Below are positions 6,597-7,224 of a DNA stretch of 7,224 nucleotides, one piece after another. Each line of letters begins with the position of its first letter. Positions within the stretch are counted from its first letter, which is position 1. The stretch lies in NCBI GenBank assembly GCA_945862475.1, contig CAMAYW010000119.1, positions 1 to 7,224 on the forward strand, read 5' to 3'. This stretch comes from Bacteriovorax stolpii (lineage in GTDB: Bacteria; Bdellovibrionota; Bacteriovoracia; Bacteriovoracales; Bacteriovoracaceae). Made by a program: the position numbers and the translations under genes. The notes below the pieces were generated by a model. That model was not told the DNA's origin. It was given only the letters and a program-made list of their open reading frames with translations, and searched no databases.

Positions 6597-7223
6597 TTAT
6601 AAATTTAATGTCCAAATATAAGACGCAAGCACCATAACAAGCATTATAAAATAAAATTGAATCTTACCACTCTGTACAATTCTTAAAACGAGGTTGAATA
6701 AGTTAACCGCAACTCCGGTTCCATCGACTCCAATCGCATCAACAATCACGTTGTCGAACCATTTGGCCGCCTTGAAAGTCCAACGGTTAACTGAGGCCCA
6801 ACCATCGATAGCAAATCTGTCGTAAACACCCATATCAAACCAAGAAAGGAAATTATTAAGTCCTAGTAAACCTTTCTTAATGATGAGATCGACATAGAGA
6901 TTATCAAAATAATACTTATTCTTAAGTGTTTCAGTGTATCCACTGAATGTTGAGGCAAGGGGTTTAATTGATTTCTTAATGTACATAAGGAAGGCTAAAA
7001 ACACGCCAGAGAAAGCGATAATAATTGAAAGAATCGCTCCGAGCGTATGGGCCGTGTGAATCTTGTGCTCATCAGGATTTGGTCCGGCATAACCTGTTTG
7101 ATGATGATAATGGGCGTGCTCAAGAGCTACGGGTTGTTTTGTGTCGGTTGAACCGAATGCTTCTCGAGGGTGGCCAATAAATTTTTCAACTTTTGGCGCC
7201 TCTACTAAAATTTTAAACCATTC
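6597..7223 (-). CDS. nuoL: NADH-quinone oxidoreductase subunit L, C-terminal part (cut by window edge)
   Basis: The distal proton-channel subunit of complex I. The last 208 residues are present; the start and the antiporter core with its catalytic lysines lie beyond the window. Visible parts, numbered within this fragment: an amphipathic loop with seven histidines (residues 36-59), a membrane helix (about 58-82, HTLGAILSIIIAFSGVFLAF), and the conserved NKYYFDNLYVDLIIKKG segment. This is followed by a long amphipathic stretch ending in LRIVQSGKIQFYF and a final membrane helix (LVMVLASYIW). In the family this C-terminal region contains the lateral helix (HL) that runs along NuoM and NuoN and the last helix that anchors it. 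The 'NK.YFD.LY' and 'SG.IQ.Y' patterns are typical of NuoL and absent from NuoM and NuoN. It is followed by nuoM in the standard order. An internal GTG at 7004 is not the true start; the frame stays open to the window edge. Confidence 0.96.
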   Translation of the reverse strand, partial: EWFKILVEAPKVEKFIGHPREAFGSTDTKQPVALEHAHYHHQTGYAGPNPDEHKIHTAHTLGAILSIIIAFSGVFLAFLMYIKKSIKPLASTFSGYTETLKNKYYFDNLYVDLIIKKGLLGLNNFLSWFDMGVYDRFAIDGWASVNRWTFKAAKWFDNVIVDAIGVDGTGVAVNLFNLVLRIVQSGKIQFYFIMLVMVLASYIWTLNL

Positions 7224-7224
7224 T

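Noticed and set aside
7002..7004. GTG at 7004 as the start of a separate 135-aa protein
   Set aside because: The frame stays open to the window edge and encodes NuoL sequence on both sides; the GTG is an internal Val codon in a membrane helix.

Overview
All genes in this window read on the minus strand, so in transcription order it runs from high to low coordinates. It holds the end of a respiratory complex I (nuo) operon, a large membrane-anchored TPR protein gene, and the start of serS. The low G+C content, the nuoL-nuoM-nuoN order and the long GYF-like/coiled-coil/TPR protein suggest a predatory or related deltaproteobacterium-like lineage (Bdellovibrionota, perhaps Bacteriovoracales). This is an inference from protein style, not a database match.

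Region by region: 6597-7223 is the C-terminal third of NuoL, cut by the window edge. 5052-6569 is a complete NuoM (505 aa, GTG start). 3574-5040 is a complete NuoN (488 aa, GTG start). Short gaps of 27 and 11 bases, each with a Shine-Dalgarno sequence, link the three. All expected proton-channel lysines and glutamates are visible in NuoM and NuoN, so this looks like a working proton-pumping arm of NADH:quinone oxidoreductase. A strong rho-independent terminator at 3537-3568 follows nuoN by five bases.

A second transcription unit appears to start right after the terminator. A perfect TATAAT lies seven bases before the ATG at 3498, with no Shine-Dalgarno, which suggests a leaderless mRNA for a 1058-aa protein. 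That protein has an N-terminal GYF_2-like domain, a long Glu/Lys-rich coiled coil, one membrane helix and a large TPR domain predicted to face the periplasm. Its stop codon lies within the ribosome binding site of serS (seryl-tRNA synthetase), which begins seven bases later and runs off the window at its N-terminal coiled-coil arm.

The nuo genes and serS are housekeeping genes. The TPR protein is the only one of unknown function. I found no mobile element, CRISPR array, tRNA or rRNA, and no gene-free stretch over 100 bases. I see no convincing evidence of a wholly new system here; the most interesting points are the leaderless start and the architecture of the TPR protein.
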